DNA of 64,000 bases from Isoetes taiwanensis (Eukaryota > Streptophyta > Lycopodiopsida > Isoetales > Isoetaceae), in NCBI GenBank assembly GCA_021234155.1, contig JAJEKV010000023.1, forward strand, positions 9,867,141 to 9,931,140. The letters run 5' to 3'. The position numbers were made by a program, and so were the translations under genes. Shown here piece after piece: positions 35,801 to 49,047 of this stretch; the first letter of the stretch is position 1, and the number at the start of each line of letters is the position of its first letter. Under the pieces are notes generated by a model that saw only the letters and a list, made by a program, of their open reading frames with translations, had not been told where the DNA came from and searched no databases.

Positions 35801-36794
35801 CTTTCTGTGTTTGGAAAGTGGACACGTGTCACATATCGATTGGATAACATGGCTGAATGTGGGACAACCGTCCTTTACGATAAGGTAGAGGATATTGGAA
35901 TGGCCAATAGGATATGGCTTGCAATGGGACGTCTACTAATGCCAATTATTTTTGTTGGTTTTTATGAAGTTTATCAAAGTGAATTGGAGCACATTGCTTA
36001 AGAGGGGCAAACTCTTATGCCGATTGGGAATGGGAATTGTGAATTTTCAAACAAAACAATGTGCTAAAATAATATAGTGCTAAAAACAACCTTGCCTTCA
36101 ACAAAAAAATAAAATAATAATATAGTGATAAACTCTAGGTATAGCTCAATGATAAAAATAATTTCAAGATTATTCCAAAGGAAAATAACATTTGGAAAAA
36201 AAATGCATATATCAAAGGATATTCTCCCAAACTAAAAGAGATTCTAGCACATCTTCAATGCCTAACATCCTAAAAACCCCTCTATCACAAAATTTCAAAA
36301 TCCCCAAAACCCCTTTGTCACAGTGACGGCTTTGTATAAAGAATGTGGTGGCAGTCTATTTGATGCAATTTTTTGGAGTATATGGGCATGGACCAAGTAA
36401 TTGCTGACAGAATAAAGGCCAAGACTAGTCCAACAAAATAGCTGGATGTCATGTTGATGTGGACACTAGAAAAGAATCTCCAATTCAACATATTGGACTC
36501 ATTGTCCATATGTCTATGTAGGAACATGATCAAAAACTCGATTCCAACTGAGGAGCCCACATATAATTCACCGTCCTCTTCGATCCTTCGACGAGTCCTT
36601 CGATATGTCGTCGACCGCAGAAAAGACATGTTTGTCTTTGGGATGACCTCCTGTCTTGAGCCAGCAAATGCTGAAACAATTTTCCTGGAAGCTCAAGACA
36701 GCAGGCCACCTTATGCAATGCATATAATGCCTGCAGGGTTCTTTCATGACATATCCACACATCTCATAATTATAGAGCTGCTTGATATTTTCCA
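35801..36794. other. Spacer and 5' region of the GDSL gene
   Basis: No other gene is supported. The open frames at 36318-36830 on both strands overlap each other and the GDSL start without family resemblance. A TATA-like AATTATAG near 36768 is too weak and too close to the ATG to call. Confidence 0.35.
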
Positions 36795-38359
36795 ATGGCT
36801 TGCTTTCTGCCACCACCTCTTTTTGCTCTAATCTTAGTATTATGCCCTTTGTTTGCTGCTCATGCTCTCACTTGTCCACAAGGCATCTTTGCATTTGGAG
36901 ATTCCTTAACTGATACAGGCAACTATGGTACCCTTTATCCTTCCAAGCTTGGCAGCCAATTTACAGTCTTTAATTATCAGAAGACAACTTCTAGCATTTC
37001 TGATGTTTCAAGGAGACCCTTTGTTAGGATCAACAAGTCTCTTCCTTTTCGCTCCGGCGATGGAAGGCTCATCATTGATTTCTTGGGTTTGTTTCAGACC
37101 TTATTCATTTACTTACTAGAATTTGATCAGCATTTAGCAGTAGAAAGGATTTCTTAAAAATCTGCATAATACAACTTACTTCAAATGTCTAATGATGAGT
37201 TTCAGTGGTACTCATAAATTTTATTTGAATATTTCAGCTCAGGGATTTGGGTTTTCGTTCATCAATGCAAATTACAGAAGAGGCCAAGATTTCTCACATG
37301 GTGTGAACTATGCAGTGGCTTCTGCAACAGCCAGGGACACTGCCATAGCTGTACCTTACTACCTCTCTGTCCAAGTGAATAACTTTATACAATGGTCCAA
37401 TAATTCCTGGGTACCACAAGGTTAGAATTTACTATCATATTTCAGTGCGGTTCAGACACTTTTCCTCTCAACTTTTAGATAATGTTTTCCTCTGCAGATC
37501 TAGTATCTAGAAGTCTATTCTTCGTCTTCATCGGATTAAACGACTTCTGGCAGAACTACCAGAATAACAAGTACAGTGTGGACCAAGTGAAATCTATAGT
37601 AATACCCGATGCTGTCCAATCAATAAACAATGCAATATTTGTAAGCACTTAAAGCAGCATGGAATAGAAAACAACTAATTTGTGAGAAGCAGGGCATAAT
37701 ATGATTTGTTTAATGGTGACAGAATCTGCATTCCAACGGAGCAAGAACAATGATGCTAGTGGGGGTTCCGGCAGTGGGATGTCTGCCAATTTTTTTAAGC
37801 AATTTTGGCACAGGAAATGCTAAAGACTATGATTCGAATGGATGTCTGGCAGCACATAACGAAGCAGCCAAGCTGTTTAACAGCAAGCTACTAACAGCGG
37901 TTCAAAACGCACAGATGAGCATGCGGGATTCAAAGCTTTATTTTGCAGATCTGTATCAGCTGCATGTGGATGTTGTTACATCCCCTGCAAAATATGGTAA
38001 GAACCCAAAGATCCGACATGCATGTATGGCAATAGTCTTCTTGCTATTTCTAAACACCTGCATATTTCTCAAACCCTAAACTGTAAAAATATTTGATTTG
38101 TTTGTATTAAATAGGGTTTGCAGAGACAGGAACTAAGAGTGCATGCTGTGGAGGAGGAGGTAAATATGGCGTACCTGTAGCTGCTTGTACCTCCTCAAAT
38201 GCTTGTTCAGATCCATCTTTGCACATAACCTGGGACGGACTTCACTTCACCGAGGGATTTAATCGCCTCGTTGCTAGCAATTTTTTAAAAGGAAATTATT
38301 TACAGCCTTCTGGAGACGGATTCTCGAGCGTCTGTACTCTCGATTTCAGCAAGTTCTGA
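36795..38359 (+). CDS. Secreted GDSL esterase/lipase, five exons
   Basis: Exons 36795-37086, 37238-37420, 37498-37640, 37723-37996 and 38115-38359 join in frame with GT-AG introns and encode 378 residues, a normal length for plant GDSL lipases. A signal peptide covers about residues 1-24. Block I FGDSLTDTGN holds the catalytic Ser37. Block II is GVNYAVASAT (119-128), which lacks the usual GGA. Block III is GLND (171-174) and block V is DGLHFTE with Asp338 and His341. All members of the Ser-Asp-His triad and the oxyanion Asn are present. It should be a secreted serine hydrolase acting on ester-linked lipids or wall polymers; the substrate cannot be told from sequence. Confidence 0.92.
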
Positions 38360-39170
38360 TTGCTTTTCAATCCATCAAGTGTACAGTTCCATTACCACAT
38401 TTTTCCAGATGATACAATTTTAAGCTTTCTGCACGATCTGCAGAAACAAACCATGATCAGTGTCTCCCCTTTATTTGGACGGTCCTTTTTATTGAATTGA
38501 TAAGAAAGCTCCTTCAAATTTCTGATCTTGATCATACAAAACTTGCATTCCTGGGCTGCTGCATCGTTTGATTCAATGCGATGAAACCCAAGACCTATTG
38601 CACTAATTAATTATAGAAGGGCAGACGTTACTTTATGCAGGAAGAGAACCCATTTCTAAACAACAGTCGTAATTATAACATGAAGTTGTTGATGGTAACA
38701 TGAAGTTGTCGTAACATTATTAATGTAGACGATTTAAATATGTTGCATTCGTATGGTTCATTTGTCTCAAAAATGGACTCACTGTAGCACCCGAGGAATT
38801 GTGAGGCTCGCCCTCCACTTTCGGCATGAAAAGACGCGAGAGCCATCATGTCTGCACTCTTCCAAATTTCAAAAATAGCTAGATATCTTTCTTCTTATGT
38901 ACCATTGCAAAAGAACCCATCCCAAACAATTCAAATTAGAAACAAAACCTCTAAAATAAACAAGCTGCTCAAACTGCCTCAAATATACAATTTTGACTAC
39001 AATATACAAGAATCATAGTTCCAACACTGTGAGAATACCCTCCCGCAATACGAAATGAATTGTGCAAACTTAATATGAGCAAGGTTGATGTGATGTGTGC
39101 ACTGATAATGAGTGTTAAAAATTCTCGTTTCTTCTTTTCTCCACCTCAAATAAAAGACATTTAACAACAA
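38360..39170. other. 3' side of the GDSL gene and spacer
   Basis: No clear AATAAA just after the stop codon. No other gene recognised. Confidence 0.35.
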
Positions 39171-39200
39171 CTAGTAGCGGGTGCTTGGCGTTGCCTGGCT
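39171..39200 (-). mobile_element. Degenerate Helitron-type 3' terminus (minus strand)
   Basis: On the minus strand, an imperfect hairpin (GCCAGGC-AAC-GCCAAGC) is followed by ACCCGCTA, then CTAG and T. This matches the layout at 44670 but with stem substitutions. Confidence 0.42.
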
Positions 39201-40309
39201 TTACCTACTGATGAGGATTGGCATGCATAATAGCAATGAAAGTGTGTATTTAGTAAACAAAGGGAGTCAAAAGGAACAAATTCTAAAGCAATGATCATAA
39301 TTGAGCCTTGTATATACAATACTTCACACCTAGTGTTAAAAAGAGTTATACACACCTACTTCATATGCCTTATGTTAAAAAGAGATAAACACATATTGAA
39401 GCGGGGTGTTGAGAAATGGAACACGAAAGGACATATGCATTCAAAGAGTTGTTACTATTTGGAGAGGGTGTGCGTGGTGCCGCCTAGGGAAGAGATGTAG
39501 GGGCATAGGTGTCATGAGGAGGTTGTTCATTGTTGGGCCATGGTGTATAGGACGGCGAAGAGGTTGTATAGGGTAGTCATTTAATTGAGTTGAGCATGTC
39601 CACCAATGATTCACAATGTAATGGATTATATAAATAGTTTGTGTTTGCCCTTGATAGTAACATTTTCCATCACAATCTTCTAATCTACAAGAAATTTATC
39701 GCGATGGCCAAGGCTGCCACGAACGTTTCTCTTTATCGATTCCCTTTACTTTTGGGAAGTGAGTCGACAAAAGAGATCTTCCGAGGAGGCCAAGGCGAAC
39801 ACTTCCCTTTATTGACTCACTTACCTAGCAATTTTTTGGAACATTTGTTTTGCACAGAGTTAGTTATTTGTTTTCATTGTCTCTGTTAGCAACGATGCAA
39901 AAAATGTTATTTGAACATGCGAGATTTGAAATTGCGTTTCTACAATAAATATTATGCCTAAAATTATTAAATATGTAGTACGTAATTATTATGTTCTGCA
40001 TGACTAACATCAATGGCATGGCCATGTCACCATGTGATAGTAAAATAGATTACACAAAAAAAAATACATGAAAAGCTGACGATTCAACACGTCTACCATA
40101 AGTATAAAAAATGACATTGAAACCAGTATTTTGGATATTATTCATGGCCATAGTCTTGCGTATGAACCTTGAGTTTAGTCAAGAACCTAGTTTGTCAAGG
40201 TAGTTGAGGGCATGCAATATCTGGTGGCTACCAAACATTGCACTAGATAATAATTCTAGGCTAATGTATCCTTACATGGATGGATGCAATTGCAAGATAT
40301 TGCCACCCA
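39201..40309. other. Spacer, possibly body of the Helitron ending at 39171
   Basis: No coding similarity. TATGTTAAAAAGAG-like phrases occur at 39333 and 39371. Confidence 0.3.
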
Positions 40310-41700
40310 GGCATCGAAAAACTAGGAGTTAGTCTCCTAAATTTCTGGTCATAATCCTTATTTTCCGGTCGTACCAAGAAGGCTTTCTACACCTGCTCCA
40401 AGTCATTCCAGGTAGCGAGGGATACTACTAGGCCCCATACTTCAACCCCATATAAAAGGACAGGCTCCACTAAGACCTTGAACAGGTGTGACTGATGGGC
40501 CCAATCATATAACTATGCTCTATGACTATTATTTTGCATTGCATATAGTGCCTTCCAGCCCGCCGTCCACTCGCAACCGTATGGATGTGTCCCAGTGCAT
40601 AGTAGAAGGAAACTCCACTCCCAAATATTTGTATGTGGATGCCACTTCTACATTCTGCCCTCGGTAACTGAAGGAGGGGATCCTCGTCTGATGTGAGGAT
40701 GATATGAGAACCACCTTAGTCTTGGCCAGGTTGACGCGCATATCAGTCGCTTGGCAGAATGTGTCCAGAGCATCGAGATGTCATTGCATATTTGCTGGTG
40801 TGTAAGCTGGGAGGTCAACATCATCAGCATATATTAACTGCCTGATGATCTGGAGCAGAAGATGAGCTCCGTCGCTCCCATTATCATCAAGCCAGCTCTC
40901 CAATTGATCAACGTAAAGCCCAAACAATGTTGGGAAGAGAGGGCATCCCTGACGAACCCCAATACTACTATCAAATGGTTGGCTTGTCGGCTGCAACCGA
41001 CCCAAGCATCGTTCATATAGCCTGTACACTACATTCAGCAAATCTATAGAAACCCCCAGCTGTCGCAATCTTGCCCATAGTTTTTCTCGAGGCACAGTGT
41101 CAAACGCCTTCGCAAAATCCACGAAGCAACAATATAGCTCCTGAAGGCGGTTCCTGCTGTCTTCAATCAGAGTTCGCAACGTGAAGATGTGGTCAATGGT
41201 TGAGTGCCGGGATCTGAATCCTGCCTGGGTGAGGGCCCGCACCTCTGCTGCCTCTGCCCAGCCCGTCAACTGCTGCTCGAGAATCCCAGCAAGCAATTTT
41301 GCAAACATCGAACTGACCGTGATTGTTTGGTAATTGGTTGGGCAGTGCGGGTCACCTGCCTTAGAGATGGGAACAACTCTGCTATTGGTCCACTGCAGTG
41401 GGAAGCCTTCCTGTAATGCCTTGTTGAACAAGGCAGTCAGCACCGGTACTATGGACGACCCTGCCCACTTAAGCAATTCTGCCTGCATACCACCCAGGTC
41501 TGGCGCTTTCCCATTGGCAAGATGCTGTAAGCCTTGTTCCATGTCCGAATCTATGATTTCCAGCACCGAGCCTTCTTGCAGGGGTAATGCTGCCTGTGCA
41601 CCCTGAGGGTCATACAGCTGTTGCAAGTATTGCCTCCACTACTCGAGAGTGTTGTTCCCTATGGGCTGGCTTTCTGAGAACCCTTCTACATCTACTATTC
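40310..41700 (-). mobile_element. LINE fragment with RT domain
   Basis: The main frame (41626-40781) contains RT blocks in order: NGKAPDLGGMQAELLKW, SRVVPISKAGD, TQAGFRSRHSTIDHIFTL, CCFVDFAKAFDTV, GVRQGCPLFPTLFGLYVD and LIYADDVDL. YADD holds the catalytic Asp pair. NGKAPD-LGG replaces the usual DG. After a frameshift near 40760 the reading continues in 40741-40529 (VNLAKTKVVLIS, YKYLGVEF). To about 40320 it gives VLLYGVEVWG with a stop in LEQV. The upstream side reaches about 41690. Endonuclease, ORF1 and 3' tail are missing. Confidence 0.88.
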
Positions 41701-42460
41701 AGATTTAGCAAACAAACACAAGGGTTTAGGACCACTAAATGGTGATGTTTGATATACAATGTGCATTTTGTATATGTGAGGTCATAGTCTTTAATGGTGA
41801 GGTGGCCTTCCTTCCATGGTAAATGCACATCTCTGTTGTAGTGCAACACAATAACCTTGACGGTGATACTTAGACCACAAATTGGACACTACAAACATCC
41901 AACTATGGTGACAGTTAATCCCCTAGTTTGCATAACACATAAACATTGCACATGAATTACATGAGAGATAAATACAACAACAGTTATTTTGAAGATCTAA
42001 AGAAGTTAATCTGCAACCACAATGGGATAATAGACAAAAATAGTAAGAACAACTACACTTTATTGAATATGGAAGAAATAAATATACAAGATAATACAAA
42101 GCCATTCAAAGTCCTAGCTTTTCTAGACAAGCATATGCTTCATTTCTATATAGCTCATCCAAAGCCTTTAGCTTCTTAGCTGCATCAGAATCATCATTTA
42201 GTTTTTTCTCACTTTCAAGTACTTTCCTTTTCTTTCTGCAATGTACATCCCATAAACATAGATGTGTTCCTTCTAGATTGCAAGGCAGAACCTCATCATC
42301 TTCACCTCCATTTGACTATCTTCATATGTAGCAAAATAACAGGGGGTTCCAGGGGGATTTGATATAGATATAATTCTTGAAACCATAGACCATATCCCTA
42401 AAACAATTCAATGGGTTATTATAAAAAAAAACATGGATTTAAGATAAAAACAAATCACAT
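41701..42460. other. Spacer
   Basis: Only short frames on both strands without recognisable domains. Confidence 0.35.
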
Positions 42461-42740
42461 TAGCTCACTAGTTAAATTGGTTAAAGTAGTCTTCTTAGGA
42501 GATTGAGTTATTTTGGTAGAGGTTCGAATCCCCGTATTTCATATTCTAAAACCGTATAGAGGCTCGATATACCATCAAAACCTTAGGCAAACTCGTATTT
42601 GACATCTTAAAATCATAGGCGTCTCCAATCATAAATGAGCATAATCGAAACGAGAGGTGTCCAGAGACTTCAACATACAGTCTGGGCCGTAGGATTGACA
42701 GATCCGACGACTGTGGTAGTCCAGGGTGCACCTCGTTTAA
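42461..42740 (+). mobile_element. tRNA-headed SINE candidate, copy B
   Basis: An A-box-like TAGCTCACTAGTTAAATTGG at 42461-42480 and a B box GGTTCGAATCC at 42521-42531 are spaced as in a tRNA. The cloverleaf itself is degraded. The tail holds GCCGTAGGATT...ATCCGACGACTG (42686-42713), matching 23 of 28 bases in copy A. The order head-then-tail in both copies supports a retroposed family. Confidence 0.5.
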
Positions 42741-42889
42741 AATATGTAGCTTCAATAATAGATATACTTTCAAACCAATTGATAAAAACTTTGATTTGCT
42801 GCACAAAAATCGCAGAGCTACAGAGTAAGAGGCTGACATACCCAAAATACACACCGCAACAGCGCCATAGCACCGAAATAGCTCTCCCA

Positions 42890-43030
42890 AATACCATATT
42901 GTGGCTTCAAGGCATACGGTCCTACATTCCGGCATGGCCAATGACCCCTCCCGGGTAACGCCAGTCGCGGGGCCTCACTGATCCATGCCGGAATGCAGTC
43001 CCATATGTCTTGAATCCATACATGAAACTG
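42890..43030. repeat. Long imperfect hairpin (about 30-37-bp stem, 45-nt loop)
   Basis: Arms 42908-42937 and 42983-43012 pair at 25 of 30 positions, with a perfect 13-bp core ATTCCGGCATGG/CCATGCCGGAAT plus C. Weaker pairing extends several bases outward. The loop 42938-42982 is GC-rich. The geometry would suit a miRNA precursor or a small MITE. Neither arm contains a conserved plant miRNA that I recognise. Confidence 0.7.
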
Positions 43031-44669
43031 ATTGCAATGAACATTAATAGTTCTCAACAATCATGAGTGAATTAGAACAGAGTTACACTAAGTGAAATTT
43101 TGAGATGTACATGTAGTCTTGCACAGAGGGATGTTTGAGTTTTAAAATTGTTTCTCAACTTATTCTACCCTCCCTTTTTTGATCGGAAATGAAATTTATC
43201 TCTCGTCCTTCAAAAAATACTAAAAATTATGCAAGTATAATGGTTGCTCATCGAGATAAATTGATGGCAAGCCTCATTCAGTAAGCCTACATTGCACACA
43301 ATATAGCATTCCAACCAATAGCATTTTGCTCACGTATATGATCAAATGTCTTTTGTGATTGCGTTCCATGAAACTATGTCTAGACTAGATATGAAGTTTC
43401 CTATTTTTCTTGCATCCTCTATAATTGCACATCGCATGTGCATACTTTTATTACATCTATCTATAACTCAAAATTTGATAAGATTAGCATGAAAACCTGA
43501 GCTAATGACCTCAAGTTTGCCACTAAGAAACACAAAATTATTTGGCAAGATACTTCCAAATTGCATTGAAACCTTAGTCTGGGAAATTCCCTAGAAGTCT
43601 AGACCTCCGGGTAGAATTTTAAAATCTCCGCGTAGTTTAGAAATGGTAGGAAGGTTTGTTGGTAAAAATATTATATTTTCTGTCTACCTTCTCTAGTGTA
43701 TGTAGAAACTTCTTAGACATTTCTTGCTTCCATCTTGGTTGCATACTAATGTGTCTAGTGCTAAATCTCTATATTGGATGGCTTTTAATAGCATCATGAC
43801 TTTATCTATCTTCTAACCTGCTTACATTTCTTCTTATCCCTTCTTTGCCTCGCCTATCAGACACCGTCTCATTTGCATGATGGTTGTGCTTGGCAGAGGG
43901 CCAATCGAATCTAAAGGATTTAAGCCTCTTCCACTTCTATCCTTTGCTACATATCTTACCCCTTTATCTTATTATCACATTACTTTGCTTGCCATAGTTG
44001 GACAAACTTGTTCCTTGAGAAACACGCTCTTCAACTCGAATATAATGTGTAGTTACTAGTGGGGGATTTTAAAATGGTGGAATGGAAGAATATTATAGAA
44101 TAAAATAGATTATTAATTTTTAGTCCACATAAATGAATTGGCCATTGGACCCATACAATTGGATCACTAGAATAACAAACCCTTTACCACTGTAGAGATT
44201 TCAAGGGAAAAACCTATTTAGTATTAGTGAAACTAGAAATTAAAATATAAAACTAGTTAAACGAGCAAACATGATAGCTCTTTGTGCCTTGGCCTCCGCG
44301 GACGATAAAAGAACCTTCCTTCCTTCCTTCCTTACCAGATTAGTAGCAATTGCTATCCTAAACCATTGATTTTGAGGTAAACAATCAAGCTTGGGTATGA
44401 CCATTGAGACTGATTGAGACATGCTCACACCAGTAGCATACCCAATGAAGTGTGCTGCCAGTTGTAGAGTAACACTTGATTGACTAGGCTAAGTATTCAT
44501 GTTGACATAAGGCAAAGTGGCTAGGTCAATGCATGTTATCCACATGACCGTATAGGCTAGCTTCGTGCATCATGTTGCAATATGGTGATGATCTACGTAA
44601 CATGGAGAATTTAAGGGTCACAAGTTGAAGCAATGCCAAGTGGCACTCAAGTTGGGAATTCAATGTAGA
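43031..44669. other. Spacer
   Basis: No gene supported. A short CCTT microsatellite lies at about 44317-44332. Confidence 0.35.
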
Positions 44670-44699
44670 CTAGTAACGGGTGCCCGGCGTTGCCGGGCA
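44670..44699 (-). mobile_element. Helitron-type 3' terminus (minus strand)
   Basis: On the minus strand, a perfect 8-bp hairpin TGCCCGGC-AAC-GCCGGGCA is followed by CCCGTTA, CTAG and T. The sequence before the hairpin (CTACAATAGAATAGTATTTA) resembles that before the 23091 copy, so they share a subfamily. The body would extend to higher coordinates; its 5' end was not found. Confidence 0.62.
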
Positions 44700-44940
44700 T
44701 AAATACTATTCTATTGTAGGAATTGAATTAATTCATTGCCTTATTGCATTTGGATAATTAGTTATTTCTTGTAGGTGTCCTATGGATTCCTATGATTCTA
44801 TTGAGTTGTATAAATGTAGGGGTAGACACTGAAATGAACATTTGCTTGTGCATAGTTATGTGGCCATAGCAATTTTAGTGTGACATCAATTTTGAGCTCT
44901 ACTGGTCCTAAGCCTGCATTTAAAGCTTACTAATTGCTAG

Positions 44941-45057
44941 AAATTGTAAAATTTGTGAGATGGGGAGTCGTAAAATTTGTGAGATGGGGAGTCGTAAAAT
45001 AATCTACATTCTTAAAATTTGTGAGATGGGGAGTCGTAAAATAATCTACATTCTTAC
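44941..45057. repeat. Nested tandem duplication, 24-bp and 43-bp units
   Basis: The 24-bp unit GTAAAATTTGTGAGATGGGG... occurs at 44946 and 44970. The larger phrase ending AATAATCTACATTCTTA is then repeated once with the 24-bp unit between. Copies are almost identical. Confidence 0.85.
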
Positions 45058-45087
45058 TGGCATGCTTGTTTCGCAAGGTTTTTTTGT

Positions 45088-45090
<3 letters not shown>

Positions 45091-45155
<65 letters not shown>

Positions 45156-45160
45156 TCGCG
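45091..45160. repeat. (GT)23 then (GCGT)n microsatellite
   Basis: An uninterrupted GT run covers 45091-45136, followed by GCGT units to about 45155 and CGTCG units. Confidence 0.95.
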
Positions 45161-48100
45161 TCGCGTCTTGTAGCTTGTATGCAGCGTCGTCGCGTGCTTG
45201 TATGCGTGCGTGCGTGTATACATGTTCTAAAAATACCTTACTACATTCTGAAGGTAAATAAGAATAGAATGGAAAAAAGAGAAATGAAGGTTAGAGAAGA
45301 GAATGGAAATGGAAAGATCTTAATCTCTTAAAATGTATGGTGTTATCATGCCTATTATAAGTCACTAATCCCATTCTTTTCATCCCATTGTCAAGGACTA
45401 TGTTATCTAGTGCTAGCATTCTCACCCTATCTTACACTTGTTCGCTAGGAAAACTTTAATTAGGTTGGAGTGATGAGAGGATAAGCAAAGCATTGGGCAC
45501 ATGGGACACGGATTTTGTCTTAAATGGTAAATTGTCTAATTTGATATGGAGCACCAATCCTTGTAACCGCGCCGTTGGCCCGCATTCCCATCAAAAAGAA
45601 GCCCAAAAGGGCTTTTTTTTTATCCGGAACACTTACGAATGTCATTCCAAGTATTTCCTTTCACTCGTAGCATTTCACTAACACTAACGTTATTGTTATT
45701 CTCGTCGAAAATCCAAATAAAAATCACATTACAAATCCTGTTGGAAAGAAAAGAAACGCTGATTAAGTTAAGCTTTAGGATTATGGAGCTTAGCTCTAAA
45801 TGTATTGCTTGCACCTTAGTGGTTTTTACTTTACATATAGAGCTGTTTAAATAGCACAAAGGGTTCCATAGCCCCTCTTTAACTAATCTCTCCTTAGCCA
45901 AAGCAAAATGGTCCCTGAGCATGAACCTCATTAACGATCCGATCAATGTTATGAAAGCATAAGTAGCATCAATAGTTGCTGCTTGCTACAAACATGAATC
46001 AGAGTTAGCATGGCAAATAGAACGGGCAAACTTGATGCTCGCTGCCTTGGAACGTCACTGATGACCTGCGAACAACCAAATATGCAAGGATCTAGAGAAT
46101 GGCTGTTGAATCAACCTAGAAAAATAGTGCAAATGGCGCTACAAACTGGACAATTCAAACATTAATGTCCCTGCAAAGCAAAGTGAGAATCAAGCCTCAC
46201 GCTTATAAGAGGATAATTCACCTTGCAATTTTAGATGGAATAGTATGTACCTTCAACTGTCCAAAGATGTTTGCATATCAGCATGAGTGCCTTTTCACTC
46301 CGATTCACCCAATGGAAGATAATCAATTATAGCAAGAGATCCTTGTTAAACTTTGAAAAACTGTTTCTGGAGCCATACTTTAGGCTTCAAATCCACCTGC
46401 AAAAATATGGATGAGAAATATGACAAATCACACTGGCCCAAATAAACAGCTTCTACAGTCCCACTGACGTTGCAGAAAACCCTAAACCCTAAAGAATAAA
46501 AGACACACAAATAAACTAATTGCTAACCAAGGCTTCATGTGGCGAGGCTTAAAATAAAATGTCTTAAGAATCGTGTCAGAAATACAGGCGAAACAGATGC
46601 TAAGAAGGATGTCAAGGCGAATATGTATGTAGATGGACCTGGCATTGATTTTGTTGCACATGCAATCTCCACTTCCATGTACCTCAACTGGCGCAATGGT
46701 CTGATTAATCCATAAAAACCCTACGAAAATATGAGCTTCCACGCAAGATACCAGACTACCTAAAATACCAAACTATCGAAGAAACACTGAATCAATATAG
46801 AGTTTATCAAGCTTAGCCACTGTTGTAAAAGGACTCCAGGCTACTGCAAGTTACATTCCAAATAACCCATAAACCCAAATCAATATGGTGGAAATGGTTC
46901 ATAAAATCTCTTAATGTCTCTTGTGTTGTTCATGCTCTATCTAACATTACCTCTTGTGCCAAACTTTCGTTCACAACCACATGAGAGCCAACTGTAACGA
47001 TAGATCCAAGCTTTATACACAGTCCATACTGCAGGGAAATAAGAAAAACAAATATTAGCTTTGGACGAATATTGGGACTTGAGGCTAATACCTTTATATG
47101 ACACACTTTGGGACATCGATTCCTGCTGGTTTGTTGAAGGAAGACCTAATTAGGCACATGCCTGAAGCACACTAAAGTTTATGGATCTTTGCTCAAAAGT
47201 GCCCTATAAATAAACTCCTGAGCTTGAAAACAACCTGAAGAACAAACAATATACAAACAAACAAACAAAATGGAAAGTAGATAATACTTTGCTGCAATGC
47301 AACAGAGCTCCAAACTGAACCTTAAAATTTAGGGCCTTAATGCTACCAGAGATAAGGTACCTTCTTCAATCCGAGCTTCAACCCGAAGCACATTTCATCA
47401 TGTTTTAATTTAATATGGAATCCCCTGCCATGCATGCTCCATACCATAAGCTTCTTCTGCAAGGTGAAATAAGCAGAACATAAAAGCTTCAGAATTGTAA
47501 TTTTTTGGGAACCAGCATGCAAAGAAGGGAAGAAACATTTCGATGGATGCTTTGCAGCAGGGGAATATAGAGCAAAGAAGCGCAAATCTAAAGCAACATA
47601 TCCTTGCCAATATGCTTGCTACCATGACTGCAGACTGCTCATATGATTTAATAAACTACAAACACAACAAATTGTTGCATCATTGGAAAATAAAGAGAAA
47701 GCATGAAGTATATTACAATATAGATTTATGCTACTTGGTTGCAGAGTCTAGTTGAGGAGCTCTATCTAAGCAACAAAGAAACTTGTAATGGCACGAAACT
47801 ATAAGCCATGCACAGCACCATGGCCTACTCTACAGATCACCAAGATGGAGGAAAAGGAGAAAGAGCAGTGCTAGGAAATGAAACTCACGAAATTAGTGTG
47901 GTGATGCCACTGCCACTGTCACCCATGAGCAAGACTTCCAACGTTCCTACTAAATCACCTACATGTTACGATTTTTTCAAGCAATCAGAAGCTGCACATC
48001 TGCCAACAAATTTAGCAAAGAAATCCATTGAGTTGAGCACATCCACGCTCCAGTATATTTGCAGAAGAAAGCAACTGCTGCAAAAAATCAAATTGCATCA

Positions 48101-49047
48101 GAAATCGGAAAGCCACAAATGCTCGGCAGTACCGGATAAGATAGAATAGCCCAAATGGATTCGTCTAATGCATGTGGCAAGCAGACAGATGTTGTCCATG
48201 CCGAAAGCTTCTCCAAGGTTGTGCGGGTTGAAAATCTTGCCGGAAGATATGCCGAATACCCAGTCCAAAAACAGACCTAAAAAACACAACTCGATGGGCA
48301 TTTTAATTTTTGGCAATCGGAAATTTTTTTGGAGCAGCCGAAATGAAGCAAAATCATAGCAAATCATAGGCATAGCATTTGCCGGAACAAAAATGTGAAA
48401 GTTTTCCACACATCGGAAAAACCAAACTTAAACAATAGGATTCTAGTCGAGCGGTCAGTGATACTAAGGGTATGGAATATAGTAACACAGAGTATTACAG
48501 CAGGAAAAGAAGATCACCAAGAACAAGAAGATGAGAACGGTGTTGTAATGCGCCAATGTTACTCCAATACATGTAGTCACCCCATTAGCTAGGCGACAAT
48601 ATGAAAATTTTAATGTGTTAACATTTATAAGGTTAAATATACAAGTACTACTCATTCATTAGCGTAACAATACCTCACGAAAAAAAACAAGGTGATGTGC
48701 ACGAAGGGTTGCCCTCCGGTGGCCGAAAAGTGTGCTTTCATGTTTCTTATTGTCGTTTCGTTTTCATGGTTCTTGTTAGATTATTTCATGTGTCAGGGCT
48801 TATTAATGGTTTGAATGGGGGTTTTGTTTTGTGTTGTTTTGTTTTCTTTTGTTTATGAATTGTATATGGACCAAGAAGAGGCTTGCGAAGCTCAGTGCCT
48901 AGACCAATTGGGATTGACGTGATTATGTTCTTTGTCTAAAACACATTATCGACTCATGAAGAACGCTTCGTGTAGTTACATCAGTAATGGAAATTGTACA
49001 GGCCCTGTATGAATACATGCTTTTATTTTCTTAGTGAATGTATACAA
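45161..49047. other. Long spacer
   Basis: No gene supported. Two adjacent CCCTAAA units at about 46480-46493 are a telo-box-like motif, not a telomere. The open frame at 47808-48149 (+) and the overlapping one at 48409-48098 (-) show no domain. Polypyrimidine-AG sites are scattered on the minus strand, so a poorly conserved non-coding gene cannot be excluded. Confidence 0.3.

Noticed and set aside
44960-45331. Open frames through the GT run
   Set aside because: Their length comes from translating the microsatellite; the Cys-Val and His-Thr repeats are meaningless.
46480-46495. Telomere-like CCCTAAA units
   Set aside because: Only two units; a telo-box or chance, not an interstitial telomere.
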